64,000 nucleotides of DNA from Comamonadaceae bacterium (GCA_947373185.1 CANBWP010000011.1:1-64000), one strand, 5' to 3'. Positions 38,242-47,117 are shown, counted from the stretch's first letter. Numbers and translations: made by a program. The notes: generated by a model from the letters alone, not told the origin.

Positions 38242-39525
38242 ATGTTGAAAAAAGAACTCAATGACTTGGTAACCCAAACCGGCCCCGGTACGGCCATGGG
38301 CAATGTGTTCCGTCGTTACTGGCTGCCCGCTTTGTTGTCAGAACAACTGCCCGGCCCAGATTGCGAGCCTGTGCGTTTGGAGTTGTTGTCAGAAAAAATG
38401 CTGGCCTTCCGTGACACCGAAGGCAAGCTGGGTTTGATCGATGAGTTTTGCGCCCACCGTGGCGTGTCTTTGTGGTTTGGCCGCAATGAAGAGAACGGCA
38501 TTCGCTGCCCTTATCACGGCTGGAAATACGATGTGAATGGCAATTGCACAGACGTGCCTTCCGAGCCTACATCAGGTTACTGCGAGCGCATCAAGCTCAA
38601 GTCTTACCCCATGGTGGAGCGCGGTGGCGTGATCTGGGTTTACATGGGCCCTGCAGACAAGCAGCCGCCTTTGCCTGAGTGGGAATTTGCCACCTTGCCA
38701 CGCGAACACACATACATGTCTAAGCGTTTGCAAGCCAGCAACTGGTTGCAAGCCTTGGAAGGTGGTATTGACTCGAGCCATGTCTCCTTCTTGCACAGTG
38801 CATCTTTGAGCCGTGATCCCTTGTTCAAAGGCGCCAAGGGTAACCAGTACAACTTGAACGACTTGAGCCCCGTGTTTGAAGTGGTCGAAGCCGATGGTGG
38901 TTTGTTGGTGGGCGCACGACGCAATGCGGAAGACGACCAGTATTACTGGCGCATCACGCCTTGGATCATGCCTTGCTTCACCATGGTGCCCCCACGCGGT
39001 GACCACCCCGTGCACGGTCACTTCTGGGTTCCCATCAATGATCACACCTGCTGGACATGGAGTTTTGACTACCATCCCACACGTGCACTGACCACCGAAG
39101 AAGTAGATGCCATGAAAGGCGGCGCCAGCATTCACGTGAAAGTCGACAAAGACTACGTGCCGTTGCAGCGCATGGACAACGACTACCTGATGGACCGCAA
39201 GGCTCAAAAGGAAGGCATTTTGTACAGCGGCATCGAAGGCATCGGCATGCAAGATGCGTCCTTGCAAGAAAGCATGGGCAGCATTCAAGACCGCACCAAA
39301 GAAAACTTGGTCTCAACCGACAACGGCATCATCATGGCGCGTCAGCGTTTGATCAAAGCCGCGCGTGCTTTGGCTGAGAACCCAGACTTTGAATTGCCTG
39401 GCTTGAACCCCGAGCATCAAAAAGTTCGCTCTGTGGCCATGTTGATCAAGCGCGATGTGCATTACAAAGAAGGCGCCAAAGAGCACTTCAAGTCTGCACC
39501 TGGCAAGCCACACTCCAGCGTTTAA
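38242..39525 (+). CDS. Rieske aromatic ring-hydroxylating oxygenase, alpha subunit (copy 2)
   Basis: A 427-residue paralogue of the protein at 35246, identical in length and by eye about four in five residues the same, including the C-terminal GKPHSSV. The Rieske ligands (CAHRG...CPYH) and the D-x2-H-x4-H iron site in GGIDSSHVSFLH are conserved. Differences cluster around residues 152-190 and 213-220, part of the likely substrate pocket, so the two may prefer different substrates or form mixed oligomers. A zinc alcohol dehydrogenase gene follows 23 bp later and is probably cotranscribed. Confidence 0.9.
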   Translation: MLKKELNDLVTQTGPGTAMGNVFRRYWLPALLSEQLPGPDCEPVRLELLSEKMLAFRDTEGKLGLIDEFCAHRGVSLWFGRNEENGIRCPYHGWKYDVNGNCTDVPSEPTSGYCERIKLKSYPMVERGGVIWVYMGPADKQPPLPEWEFATLPREHTYMSKRLQASNWLQALEGGIDSSHVSFLHSASLSRDPLFKGAKGNQYNLNDLSPVFEVVEADGGLLVGARRNAEDDQYYWRITPWIMPCFTMVPPRGDHPVHGHFWVPINDHTCWTWSFDYHPTRALTTEEVDAMKGGASIHVKVDKDYVPLQRMDNDYLMDRKAQKEGILYSGIEGIGMQDASLQESMGSIQDRTKENLVSTDNGIIMARQRLIKAARALAENPDFELPGLNPEHQKVRSVAMLIKRDVHYKEGAKEHFKSAPGKPHSSV

Positions 39526-39548
39526 TCGATCGATTCAAAGGACCACTC

Positions 39549-40658
39549 ATGGGACAAACATTCAAAGCCGCCGTGGCCATGCCCAACGGCACCATCGAGA
39601 TTCAAAACTTTCAAACGCCCGATCCCAAGCCGGATGCAGGCTTGTTGAAGGTGGCGGTCACCGGTGTCTGCGGTAGCGATTGGATGTTTTTCCAAGACTT
39701 CCCCAAGATCCAAGGCCCGGCCATTTTGGGTCATGAGACCGTGGGATACGTTCAGGAAGTGGGCGCCATTGCGGGCCCTAAATGGGGGGTCAAAGAAGGC
39801 GACTTGGTGGCCTTGGAAGAGTACCTGCCCTGTGGCCATTGTGACTTTTGCCGAAGCGGCGATTTCCGCTTGTGCAACGCCACCGATTGGCGCTTGGGCG
39901 GCCCACGTTATGGCGCCACTGGCTTGAGCCGTGGCTCTGGTTTGTGGGGCGGTTTTGCCCAGTACCAAGAACTGCACATGAACACCGTGTTTCACAAAGT
40001 ACCCGCAGGACTTGACCCCAAATATGCGGCTTTGGCCTTGCCGATGTCGAACGGCATTGAGTGGACGTACCTGCATGGTGGCGCCGGCCCTGGCCAAACG
40101 GTGTTGATTCAAGGACCAGGCCAACAAGGTTTGTCTTGTGTGGTGGCAGCGCGCGAAGCGGGTGTCGACAAAATCATTGTGACCGGCTTGAACACGCCGT
40201 CCGACAAAAAACGTTTGGCCATGGCCAAGCATCTGGGTGCCAGCCACACGGTGGCCATTGGCGATGACGATTTGCTCGAATCAGTGGCCGAAATCACGGG
40301 CGGCCAAATGGCCGACTTGGTGATCGACTGCGCATCCGGTGGCCCTGGCTCCGTGATCAGCGCCATTCAATTGGCACGCAAAAAAGGCCGCGTGATTTTG
40401 GGTGGCATCAAGCGCCAAAAAGTGCCGCAGTTTGACAGCGACATGATCATCGCCAAATTCCTGACGGTGAAGGGCATGCGCGGCCACAGCTATGAGTCGG
40501 TGGAATTGGCGCTGCAATTGATTGCCGGCAACCGCCACAACGTGAAAGACATGAGCACACACATGTTTGGTTTGGATCAAACCGAATATGCCATTCGCTC
40601 TTTGGTGGGTGAAGGCGCGGAAGACGCCATTCACATGACCATCAACCCTTGGCAATAA
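39549..40658 (+). CDS. Zinc-dependent alcohol dehydrogenase (MDR family)
   Basis: A 369-residue medium-chain dehydrogenase. The catalytic-zinc region is VCGSDW with GHETVG, and the structural zinc site CGHCDFCRSGDFRLC is intact. The Rossmann glycine motif is GPGQQGLS. It would oxidise an alcohol to an aldehyde or ketone with NAD(P)+, possibly a product of the preceding oxygenase. It is in the same operon as oxygenase 2 and convergent with cobW. Confidence 0.88.
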   Translation: MGQTFKAAVAMPNGTIEIQNFQTPDPKPDAGLLKVAVTGVCGSDWMFFQDFPKIQGPAILGHETVGYVQEVGAIAGPKWGVKEGDLVALEEYLPCGHCDFCRSGDFRLCNATDWRLGGPRYGATGLSRGSGLWGGFAQYQELHMNTVFHKVPAGLDPKYAALALPMSNGIEWTYLHGGAGPGQTVLIQGPGQQGLSCVVAAREAGVDKIIVTGLNTPSDKKRLAMAKHLGASHTVAIGDDDLLESVAEITGGQMADLVIDCASGGPGSVISAIQLARKKGRVILGGIKRQKVPQFDSDMIIAKFLTVKGMRGHSYESVELALQLIAGNRHNVKDMSTHMFGLDQTEYAIRSLVGEGAEDAIHMTINPWQ

Positions 40659-40684
40659 AGCCCAATCCGTTTCAAATCTTGGCT

Positions 40685-41791
40685 TTATGTGCCAAGGTTT
40701 GAAATGCCTTGTTGCGCAAGCCACAGCGCCGAAGCCTCTGGCAGTGGGCTGCTCACAATGACGGTCAAGCCACTGCGGGTGCTGTCAGCCCAACGCAACT
40801 CATCTGCGCACACTTCAGCCTGTGTTTCAAACGGCGCCAACTGAATCACATGGCGGCCTTGTGCCGTTTCAACACGGCCTTTCAAGCGCAGCAACCCTGC
40901 CCCCAAGGTCTGTTGCAATGCATGCACCTGTTGCGTGAGTGCGTCGATGGACGGGTTGTCAGCAATTGGCCACCAAAGTGCTTGCGCGGCATGAACGTGT
41001 GCGTGTTCATCTGCATGTTCGCATACGCTGCAGTGCTCGCCAGGCTTGTGCAGGTGCAAGGCGTGTTGCTGATGCACCTCAACAGGTTTCATGGCGTTGA
41101 ACGTCAAAGGCGTATCAATGACTGCTTGACTTGCGGTCGACGGATGCGCCAAAGTGTCCAGCAACGTTTGGGCAGACAAGCTGGCGTGTGACGAGGACAA
41201 CAAACTCGGTGACGTCGCAAGTTCTAAATGCGCCAGTTGGTGACGAACTCGCAAGATCAATTCACCTAAGTTTGCAGCGCTGACCAAATCTGTTTTGGTG
41301 ATGACCAAGACATCTGCACCAGCCAATTGCGCGCGTGCTTCTGCGTGTTGTTTCAAAACGGCATCGGCCGTGCTGGCACTGAGGCAGGTGATGACGCCTG
41401 CCAAGCGGTAACGCTCGTTCAGTAAATCGCTGCTTCGCAAGGCCTGGGCGACCGGCCCAGGTTCAGCCAGACCTGTGGTCTCAATGACCAAGTTGGGAAA
41501 GCGGTGCATGCGCCGCTCTAGGCGCGCCCAAAACAAATCTTCAAGGGCTTCGGCCAGGCCAGGCAGACCGGTGCAACACACGCAGGCATTGGCCACCAGC
41601 GCGCTGCTTTCGGTGGCGCCACTCAGCAGTTGATTGTCCAGCCCGACCTCGCCCAGTTCATTGATCACCAGTGCGGCATCTTTGAAAGCGTCTTGCCCCA
41701 GCCAGGCTTTCAGGAGGCTGGTTTTGCCACTGCCCAAAAAGCCTGTGAGCAAATAGACAGGGATGCGTTTGTCGGGTGTGGGGGTGTTCAT
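40685..41791 (-). CDS. CobW/COG0523 family metal chaperone GTPase
   Basis: A 368-residue G3E-family GTPase. Walker A is GFLGSGKTS (about 17-25), the metal-binding CxCC motif is in CVCCTG, and the guanine-specificity motif is TKTD. The C-terminal CobW domain is preceded by a short His-rich loop (HEHAHVHA), a metal-binding trait. The family delivers cobalt, zinc or nickel to target enzymes. Its position next to nikR points to nickel or cobalt. Confidence 0.88.
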   Translation of the reverse strand: MNTPTPDKRIPVYLLTGFLGSGKTSLLKAWLGQDAFKDAALVINELGEVGLDNQLLSGATESSALVANACVCCTGLPGLAEALEDLFWARLERRMHRFPNLVIETTGLAEPGPVAQALRSSDLLNERYRLAGVITCLSASTADAVLKQHAEARAQLAGADVLVITKTDLVSAANLGELILRVRHQLAHLELATSPSLLSSSHASLSAQTLLDTLAHPSTASQAVIDTPLTFNAMKPVEVHQQHALHLHKPGEHCSVCEHADEHAHVHAAQALWWPIADNPSIDALTQQVHALQQTLGAGLLRLKGRVETAQGRHVIQLAPFETQAEVCADELRWADSTRSGLTVIVSSPLPEASALWLAQQGISNLGT

Positions 41792-41856
41792 GGGATGAGG
41801 GTGTTTCTTCTGCGTATCATGCAGCCATTCGCTGACTATTTCTGCAAGGCATTTTC

Positions 41857-42327
41857 ATGGAACGCATCACGATCTCAATTGAAACGGAACTGGCTGGTAT
41901 TTTGGACCAGTTGACCGAGAAAAATGGCTATGCCTCACGCTCGGAAGCCATTCGAGATTTGATTCGTGGCTGGCATTCGCAAGAAACCCTGCGCCAAAAC
42001 GAAAGCGAACATTGCATCGCCCATTTGGGCTATGTGTACAACCACCACGATCGAACCATGGCGGAGCGCATTGCCAATTTGCAGCATGACCATCATGACC
42101 TGACGGTGTCCAGCATGCATTTGCACTTAGACCATGACAATTGTTTGGAAGTGGCATTTTTGCGGGGCAAAACCAAAGAGGTGAGGCAGTTTGCGCATCG
42201 CATCGTGGCTCAAACAGGTGTGCGCCACGGATCGGTTCAAATTGTGCCGGTTACTTTGGAAAAAGCAGCGAAGGGGCACGACCATGGGGATGGTGTCCAC
42301 CATGTGCACTTACAACCTGCCAGTTAG
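41857..42327 (+). CDS. nikR: Nickel-responsive regulator NikR
   Basis: A 156-residue ribbon-helix-helix repressor. The DNA-binding domain is residues 1-50 (ITISIETELAGILDQL), and the C-terminal ACT-like nickel domain has the histidines and a cysteine (MHLHLDHDNCLEVAFL) that match the square-planar Ni site of E. coli NikR. The C-terminal tail is His-rich (HDHGDGVHHVH) and longer than usual. It runs divergently from cobW and convergently with the nickel permease, whose 3' end it overlaps by 77 bp. Confidence 0.93.
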   Translation: MERITISIETELAGILDQLTEKNGYASRSEAIRDLIRGWHSQETLRQNESEHCIAHLGYVYNHHDRTMAERIANLQHDHHDLTVSSMHLHLDHDNCLEVAFLRGKTKEVRQFAHRIVAQTGVRHGSVQIVPVTLEKAAKGHDHGDGVHHVHLQPAS

Positions 42328-43117
42328 CATTTTTTCGGCGGTACAAGCGGGCACTGACCCAGTAGACCAACACGGCAATGCCCGTCACGCCCAGGCCAAT
42401 GTAGGCGCCCCAAGCGTCCCAAATGACCTCTAAGTTTTCAAAATGCTGACTGGTGTGACCCACCGCCACCACCATCAGCGACAGCGCGGCAATGACGCCG
42501 CTCATGATGCGGCCAGCGTTGTGCGCCAGGTCATGGCTTCGGTTGACCAGCCAGTGCATGAGCAAGCCATTGCTGGTGTCGGCCAGTGTCATGCCCAGAC
42601 CAAAACTCAGCGCCATGGAAACGATGGCAAAGAAGCCGCCCAATTCGTGGCCTTTGGTCGCCATGAGTCCGGCTTGTGCCAAAGAGTCAAAGGAAATGGC
42701 AAACCCAAAACCCACGCCCATGGGATGAGCCAATGGGCCCATGGCTTGCAATATTTTTCGTTGAAAGGGACTGCCAGCGTGGTCATGGTCGTCGGTGCCT
42801 GAAAAGCAAAACTTCAAATTGCGGTAGGCCAGCCAGACCAAGAAAAAAGTAGAAATCCAAAGACCGACCGCATCCAGCCACTCCGGCAATTGAATGCCAT
42901 ACAGGTAGAAGGCAAAGGTCGCCAACAAAATGGTGAGGCTGTGGCCGCATGCAAATTGGAAACCCGTTAGGCGCGCTTTCCAGTAAGCGCTGCCGTTGTG
43001 GCGCAAGCGCGTCATGCCATCGACCACGGCAATGTGGTCGGGGTCAAGGCCATGCCTGAAGCCCAATGCGAGCAACAAACCAGACGTGGCGAGCAGTGAC
43101 GTGGTGTTCAAATCCAT
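42251..43117 (-). CDS. NiCoT-family nickel/cobalt permease
   Basis: A 288-residue membrane protein with about eight hydrophobic spans. The signature for metal uptake is HGLDPDHI (the H-x4-D-H motif of HoxN/NicO-type NiCoT transporters) in the second helix, with further conserved FDSLAQAG and HPMGVGFGFA. The C-terminal tail is His-rich (HGGHHPHGR). It imports Ni2+ or Co2+. It is encoded antisense to the nikR 3' end, and NikR probably represses it through the site at 43119. Confidence 0.9.
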   Translation of the reverse strand: MDLNTTSLLATSGLLLALGFRHGLDPDHIAVVDGMTRLRHNGSAYWKARLTGFQFACGHSLTILLATFAFYLYGIQLPEWLDAVGLWISTFFLVWLAYRNLKFCFSGTDDHDHAGSPFQRKILQAMGPLAHPMGVGFGFAISFDSLAQAGLMATKGHELGGFFAIVSMALSFGLGMTLADTSNGLLMHWLVNRSHDLAHNAGRIMSGVIAALSLMVVAVGHTSQHFENLEVIWDAWGAYIGLGVTGIAVLVYWVSARLYRRKNANWQVVSAHGGHHPHGRAPSLLFPK

Positions 43118-43118
43118 G

Positions 43119-43145
43119 GTGTGATTTTCTTCTGAATCGTCATAC
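43119..43145 (-). promoter_or_regulatory. Possible NikR operator at the NiCoT gene start
   Basis: GTGTGA (43119-43124) and TCATAC (43140-43145) are 15 bp apart. The E. coli NikR site is GTATGA-N16-TCATAC, so one half-site is perfect and the other has one mismatch; the spacer is one base short. It lies just before the permease start codon, a plausible repression site. Confidence 0.4.
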
Positions 43146-43197
43146 TTGTGCGCGAAAAAAAAGCACAGGGGCTGCGCTTTTTAGTGGCGGACACCGC

Positions 43198-45003
43198 TCA
43201 TGGTTTGGCCTTGTGGGCCAAATTCAGAGCGTGCGGTGTGTCGTGTGAGTGGTCATGAGGATGGTCGTGGCCATGTGAGTGTCCATGGTCATGCGAGTGC
43301 CCATGCTGATGTGAATGGCCATCGCCATGCGAATGCGCCTTCTTGTGATCGTGACGGTGCATCTTGCCGTCTTCATGGGCATGCCACTCGCCGGGATCGG
43401 ACTTGCCATGGGCACGTGGGTCTTCATTGAAGACCAAAGACTTGACGGTGACCGGCACCGTCCAAGATGGCATGCGAATGCGGCCCAAGTCGACGAAGTC
43501 AAAGCCCCACAAAGTGACACCATCAATCACCAAGACTTCGCACTTCACGCGCTCGTCTTCTTTAAACAGGTGGCCAAGGTTGTGGGCAATGTCGCCATCG
43601 GTCACGATGTACAAATGGCGTTGCTGCTTCAGTGTTTCGGGCAAACCATTCAGGATGCCTTGTGACAATGCATGCAAGCGGCTGAAAGACGGCGCGCCAA
43701 GCCAGCGCAGCGAAATGGCCACATCTTGCGCGCCTTCTACCAAGTCGTGCCGGCGGAAGGACTTGCCCAGCGCCTCTGCAATTTCAACGGGGTCGATGGC
43801 TTCTGTGAGCGTCAGATTCAAGGGAATCACTTGCAGGTTTTTGCGCGGGAGCAGGGCGGCAGGTTCAGAAATGAAGGTGGTGTTGCCACTCAGTTGAACA
43901 CTGTATTCAGAGGCGCCCAGCACGGTCGCTCGGATGCACTCACCGGCAGGCAACAAAGGAACGGGCACAGCGTTCTGGTCCAGACGTTGGCGCACGGCTT
44001 CACCGAACAATTTGCCCAAGTCGCCAAAGTCACGCATTTCACGGCGATACACGTATTCGCCCACACCGCCAGAGAACATGATGCCATCGAGTTGGCCCCA
44101 GTCATCGACGGGGTCTGTCAAATACAGTTGTGCCAAATCTTCGCGTGAGAATTTTTGTGTGAGCACGCGCACCAAGGCGTCGGCCATCCACTGTGCCACT
44201 TTGGCCAAGTCTTGACGCGAGACTTGATCGCCCAGTTTCCAATCGAAGCCGGCTTGGCTGGCCAGGTAGGCGCCTGCAGGGTCGAGCCGTGTGAGCACAT
44301 TTTTTTCATTCACCACCATGAGACGGCCACCCAAATGAACGGCCGCGGTCGCAATCAGTTCACCGTTTTGAACCAAGCCCAGCTTGGTGGTGCCACCGCC
44401 AATGTCGATGTTCAAGATGCGGTGTTTTTCGTCGTACGAGCGCTTGGCAGCACCCGAGCCATAGACCGCCAACATGGCTTCCATGTGGTGACCGGCTGTG
44501 GCACATACAAACTCGCCCCCTTGCTCTGCCAATACAGCGGCAATGGATTCGCTGTTTTCGCGGCGCAGGGCTTCGCCTGTCAAGATGACGGCACCTGCAT
44601 CAATTTCATCGGGATGCAAACCAGACTCTTGGTACGCTTTGTCAATGATGGTGCCAAGGGCTTTGGCATCCATCAAGCTGTCGTTCAGGTAAGGCGTGAG
44701 GGAGATGGGCGATTGATACAGCGCAGTGCGTTCCACCACGGTGTAACGGCTCGACAAATCTTCGGCAATGCGGCGCAAATGGATGCGTGAAAACACCACC
44801 TGTGTGCCAGAGGAGCCCACATCGATGCCGACGCTGTGCAAAATCACATTGTCTTGACGCCACAGTGATTCTTGCGATGGATCGTCCCCCGCAAAGTCAT
44901 GGTCATGGTCATGGTCTGCTTCACCATCGTGCGTGTGATACGTGTCCGCGCCGTATTGGTGGTCCTGGACGCTGTGTTTGTTTTGAATGTCTTCGCTGCT
45001 CAT
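43198..45003 (-). CDS. EutA-like reactivating ATPase with histidine-rich ends
   Basis: A 601-residue actin/Hsp70-fold protein homologous to EutA, the factor that releases damaged cobalamin from ethanolamine ammonia-lyase. The ATPase motifs are VGIDVGSSGTQVVFSR (phosphate 1), NIDIGGGTTKLGL (phosphate 2) and MFSGGVGEY (adenosine), and the C-terminal core ends with VPVTVKSLVFN as in EutA. Added to this are a His/Asp-rich N-terminal ~50 residues (DHDHDHD) and a C-terminal ~60 residues with about twenty histidines, probably metal-binding. No eutBC or other cobalamin enzyme is in the window. It sits between a nickel/cobalt permease and an oxygenase reductase (9-bp gap), in the iclR operon. The target is unknown. 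Confidence 0.85.
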   Translation of the reverse strand: MSSEDIQNKHSVQDHQYGADTYHTHDGEADHDHDHDFAGDDPSQESLWRQDNVILHSVGIDVGSSGTQVVFSRIHLRRIAEDLSSRYTVVERTALYQSPISLTPYLNDSLMDAKALGTIIDKAYQESGLHPDEIDAGAVILTGEALRRENSESIAAVLAEQGGEFVCATAGHHMEAMLAVYGSGAAKRSYDEKHRILNIDIGGGTTKLGLVQNGELIATAAVHLGGRLMVVNEKNVLTRLDPAGAYLASQAGFDWKLGDQVSRQDLAKVAQWMADALVRVLTQKFSREDLAQLYLTDPVDDWGQLDGIMFSGGVGEYVYRREMRDFGDLGKLFGEAVRQRLDQNAVPVPLLPAGECIRATVLGASEYSVQLSGNTTFISEPAALLPRKNLQVIPLNLTLTEAIDPVEIAEALGKSFRRHDLVEGAQDVAISLRWLGAPSFSRLHALSQGILNGLPETLKQQRHLYIVTDGDIAHNLGHLFKEDERVKCEVLVIDGVTLWGFDFVDLGRIRMPSWTVPVTVKSLVFNEDPRAHGKSDPGEWHAHEDGKMHRHDHKKAHSHGDGHSHQHGHSHDHGHSHGHDHPHDHSHDTPHALNLAHKAKP

Positions 45004-45012
45004 GGGGGCCGT

Positions 45013-46056
45013 TCAATAAAACTGATCAAAGTGCACTTGGTCCATGGGCACTTTCAGATCAATCAATGTTTTCAAGAGTGACTGGCCCATGAGTGCAGGG
45101 CCAGCAAAGTAAATTTCCATCTGTTGCAATCGCTCACCAAAGGTTTGAGCCACCGCGTCGTGTGCAAAGCCGCGCATGAAGTCGCTTGGCAAGTTGTCGG
45201 TTTCGCTTGCGCCAGAGACCACGGCTTGGTAGGTGCCGCGCTCAGACCAATGAGGCAGTGTTTCTAGCATTGCCAAACCGCACACATCTTGCAGCGCCCG
45301 CGCGCCGTAGAAAAAGTGAAGTTTTCTTTGGGTCATTTGCGGGCTGAGGAAGGCGCCGCGTGCAATCGACACCATGGGCGCCAAGCCTGAGCCACCGGCA
45401 ATGCACAACACATCACGTTCAATGTTTTCACGCAAGTAAGCCATGCCATACGGGCCGTCAATTTCAACGTGATCGCCTGGTTTCAGGTGGTCAAACAAAT
45501 GAGCACTGCCTTTGCCGTCAGGAACGCGCCGAACTTGAAATTCGATCAAGTTGCCCGCTTGTGTTTCGCCATTGAACATGCCAACGTTGCTCATGGAATA
45601 GGCGCGTGGCCCTTCGATGCCAGCCATTTGAATGAGTGCATATTGACCGCACAAAAATGGCAAAGGCAACTCAGTTTGAAAGCTGAACTCAGACAGGTCG
45701 TGCGTGATCACGCGCGATGAGATGAACTTGGCGGCTGTGCGCACAGGCGGGAACTGTGGTGCATATTTGTCGCTGGTTCTGAGTTTGATTTGAAGCGGGC
45801 CTGTGGGCCTGCTTTGGCAACCCAGACCTCTGTTTCTGGCACGGTCTTTGTCGGACAGGCCGGGTGCCTCGGGCCAGCAAGACGCCATGACGCCTTCCAG
45901 CAATTCGAATTTGCAATTGCCACAAGAGCCGACATTGCATTCATAGGGAAAAGCAATGCCGCTGCGCAATGCGGCGCGCAGCAGGGTGTCGTTTTCTGCG
46001 CAGGAGAAAGACTGATCTGTGCCAGCCAATTGAATGGTGTGAATTGCTTGAGACAT
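45013..46056 (-). CDS. Oxygenase reductase with [2Fe-2S] ferredoxin, FAD and NAD domains
   Basis: A 347-residue electron-transfer protein. The N-terminal plant-type ferredoxin has Cys40, Cys45, Cys48 and Cys80. The FAD domain has the R-x-Y-S motif (RAYSMSN), and the NAD domain has CIAGGSGLAPM. It matches the reductases of class IB dioxygenases (BenC type). It would pass electrons from NADH to the Rieske oxygenases. It lies 5 bp after iclR and 9 bp before the EutA-like gene, so these three are one operon. Confidence 0.92.
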   Translation of the reverse strand: MSQAIHTIQLAGTDQSFSCAENDTLLRAALRSGIAFPYECNVGSCGNCKFELLEGVMASCWPEAPGLSDKDRARNRGLGCQSRPTGPLQIKLRTSDKYAPQFPPVRTAAKFISSRVITHDLSEFSFQTELPLPFLCGQYALIQMAGIEGPRAYSMSNVGMFNGETQAGNLIEFQVRRVPDGKGSAHLFDHLKPGDHVEIDGPYGMAYLRENIERDVLCIAGGSGLAPMVSIARGAFLSPQMTQRKLHFFYGARALQDVCGLAMLETLPHWSERGTYQAVVSGASETDNLPSDFMRGFAHDAVAQTFGERLQQMEIYFAGPALMGQSLLKTLIDLKVPMDQVHFDQFY

Positions 46057-46061
46057 GAGGA

Positions 46062-46844
46062 TTAAGCGCGATAGCCGAGTTGGGTGGAAATGGCTTCGGC
46101 CGTGCTTAACAACACTGGGGCCAAGCCGCGTAATTTTTTCAGGGTGAGGCGCTGGCTGGGGCCGCCAATGCCAATGGCGGCAACCACTTGACCGGTGATG
46201 TCGCGCAGTGGCGCGCCAATGCCGCGCATGCCTTGTTCGGATTCCTCGTCGTCAATGGCGTAGCCATGCGCGCGAATCTCGGCAAACATTTTCATCAGTT
46301 TGGTGGGGTCGGTTTGGGTTTCTGGGGTGCGCGCTGCCAACGGGCTGTTGAGCACTTTGTTCATCAGCTCATTGCCACCAAAGGCCACGATGGCGCGGCC
46401 CTCGCAAGTGCAAAAGGCAGGTTTGATGGTGCCGATGTAACTCTTCATCCGGATCGCCTGACGGCTTTCCAAGTTGTAGAGGTACAAGATGTTGGTTTCG
46501 TTCATGACGGCCAAGTGAATGGTCTCGCCCGTTCTTTCGCGCAAGACATTCAGGAAGGGTTGCGCCATGTTGGAGACATCCAAACGGCGACGCACCAAGG
46601 CGCCCATCACGAACAAATTGATGCCCAAGCGGTAACGACCCGTTTCGGGGCTCTGCTCCAAAAGGCCTTCGCTGGTGAGTGTGACGGCCAAACGGTGGAC
46701 AGTGCTTTTGGCCAGAGACAAACGCTTGGCCAAACTGCTGATGCCAATTTCAGGCTCAACTTCTGAGAAACATTTCAGCACACGAACAGCCGCTGCCACT
46801 GAAGACAGTCGTGAGCTTTTGGATGAGGTGTTGTCAGTGGTCAT
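46062..46844 (-). CDS. IclR family transcriptional regulator
   Basis: A 260-residue regulator. The N-terminal winged helix-turn-helix is at about residues 12-70 (AKRLSLAKSTVHRLAVTL), and the C-terminal effector domain contains the ICLR-typical GYAIDDEESEQGMRGIGAPL. I use the ATG at 46844; the ORF track uses a TTG upstream. It heads the reductase/EutA operon, divergent from the ABC/cupin operon, and is the obvious candidate to bind the five island operators; that binding is inferred. Confidence 0.92.
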   Translation of the reverse strand: MTTDNTSSKSSRLSSVAAAVRVLKCFSEVEPEIGISSLAKRLSLAKSTVHRLAVTLTSEGLLEQSPETGRYRLGINLFVMGALVRRRLDVSNMAQPFLNVLRERTGETIHLAVMNETNILYLYNLESRQAIRMKSYIGTIKPAFCTCEGRAIVAFGGNELMNKVLNSPLAARTPETQTDPTKLMKMFAEIRAHGYAIDDEESEQGMRGIGAPLRDITGQVVAAIGIGGPSQRLTLKKLRGLAPVLLSTAEAISTQLGYRA

Positions 46845-46990
46845 GGGTCTGTGACTTTGCAATCAATGCCTGTTCAAATGGGAGTCAATGGTTGGCCAAA
46901 TTGCAGGGGACAACCTGCAAAGTCTGGGTAAAGCCCTTGATTTCTTGGTCGTTCTGGTCAATTTGTGACATCATATCTATTTCCCGCTCA

Positions 46991-47020
46991 AAAGAACATC
47001 GTTCCTTATAAAAGAATGAT
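46991..47020 (-). promoter_or_regulatory. Island operator, site D (iclR side)
   Basis: CGTTCC-N7-AGAATG (47000-47018), preceded by GAAC-ATC-GTTC: GAAC-N3-GTTC-N9-GAAT. One half-site has a single mismatch. It is about 155 bp before the iclR start and probably mediates autoregulation. Confidence 0.6.
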
Positions 47021-47117
47021 GAGCTAAATCAAAGCTTGTGAAAAGAGGTCGGTGAGAGTCCCTTTCCCAATTTGCGAGAGGAAAACTCTCGATAGGGTAA
47101 ACCCGTTGGGCATCTGC

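Noticed and set aside
43198-45003. Annotating an ethanolamine-utilisation operon from the EutA homologue
   Set aside because: No eutB, eutC or other eut gene is present, and the flanking genes are oxygenase- and metal-related.
47026-47117. TPP, FMN or cobalamin riboswitch upstream of the ABC operon
   Set aside because: Parts such as GGTGAGAGTCCC looked promising, but none of the conserved cores I know for these classes is complete.
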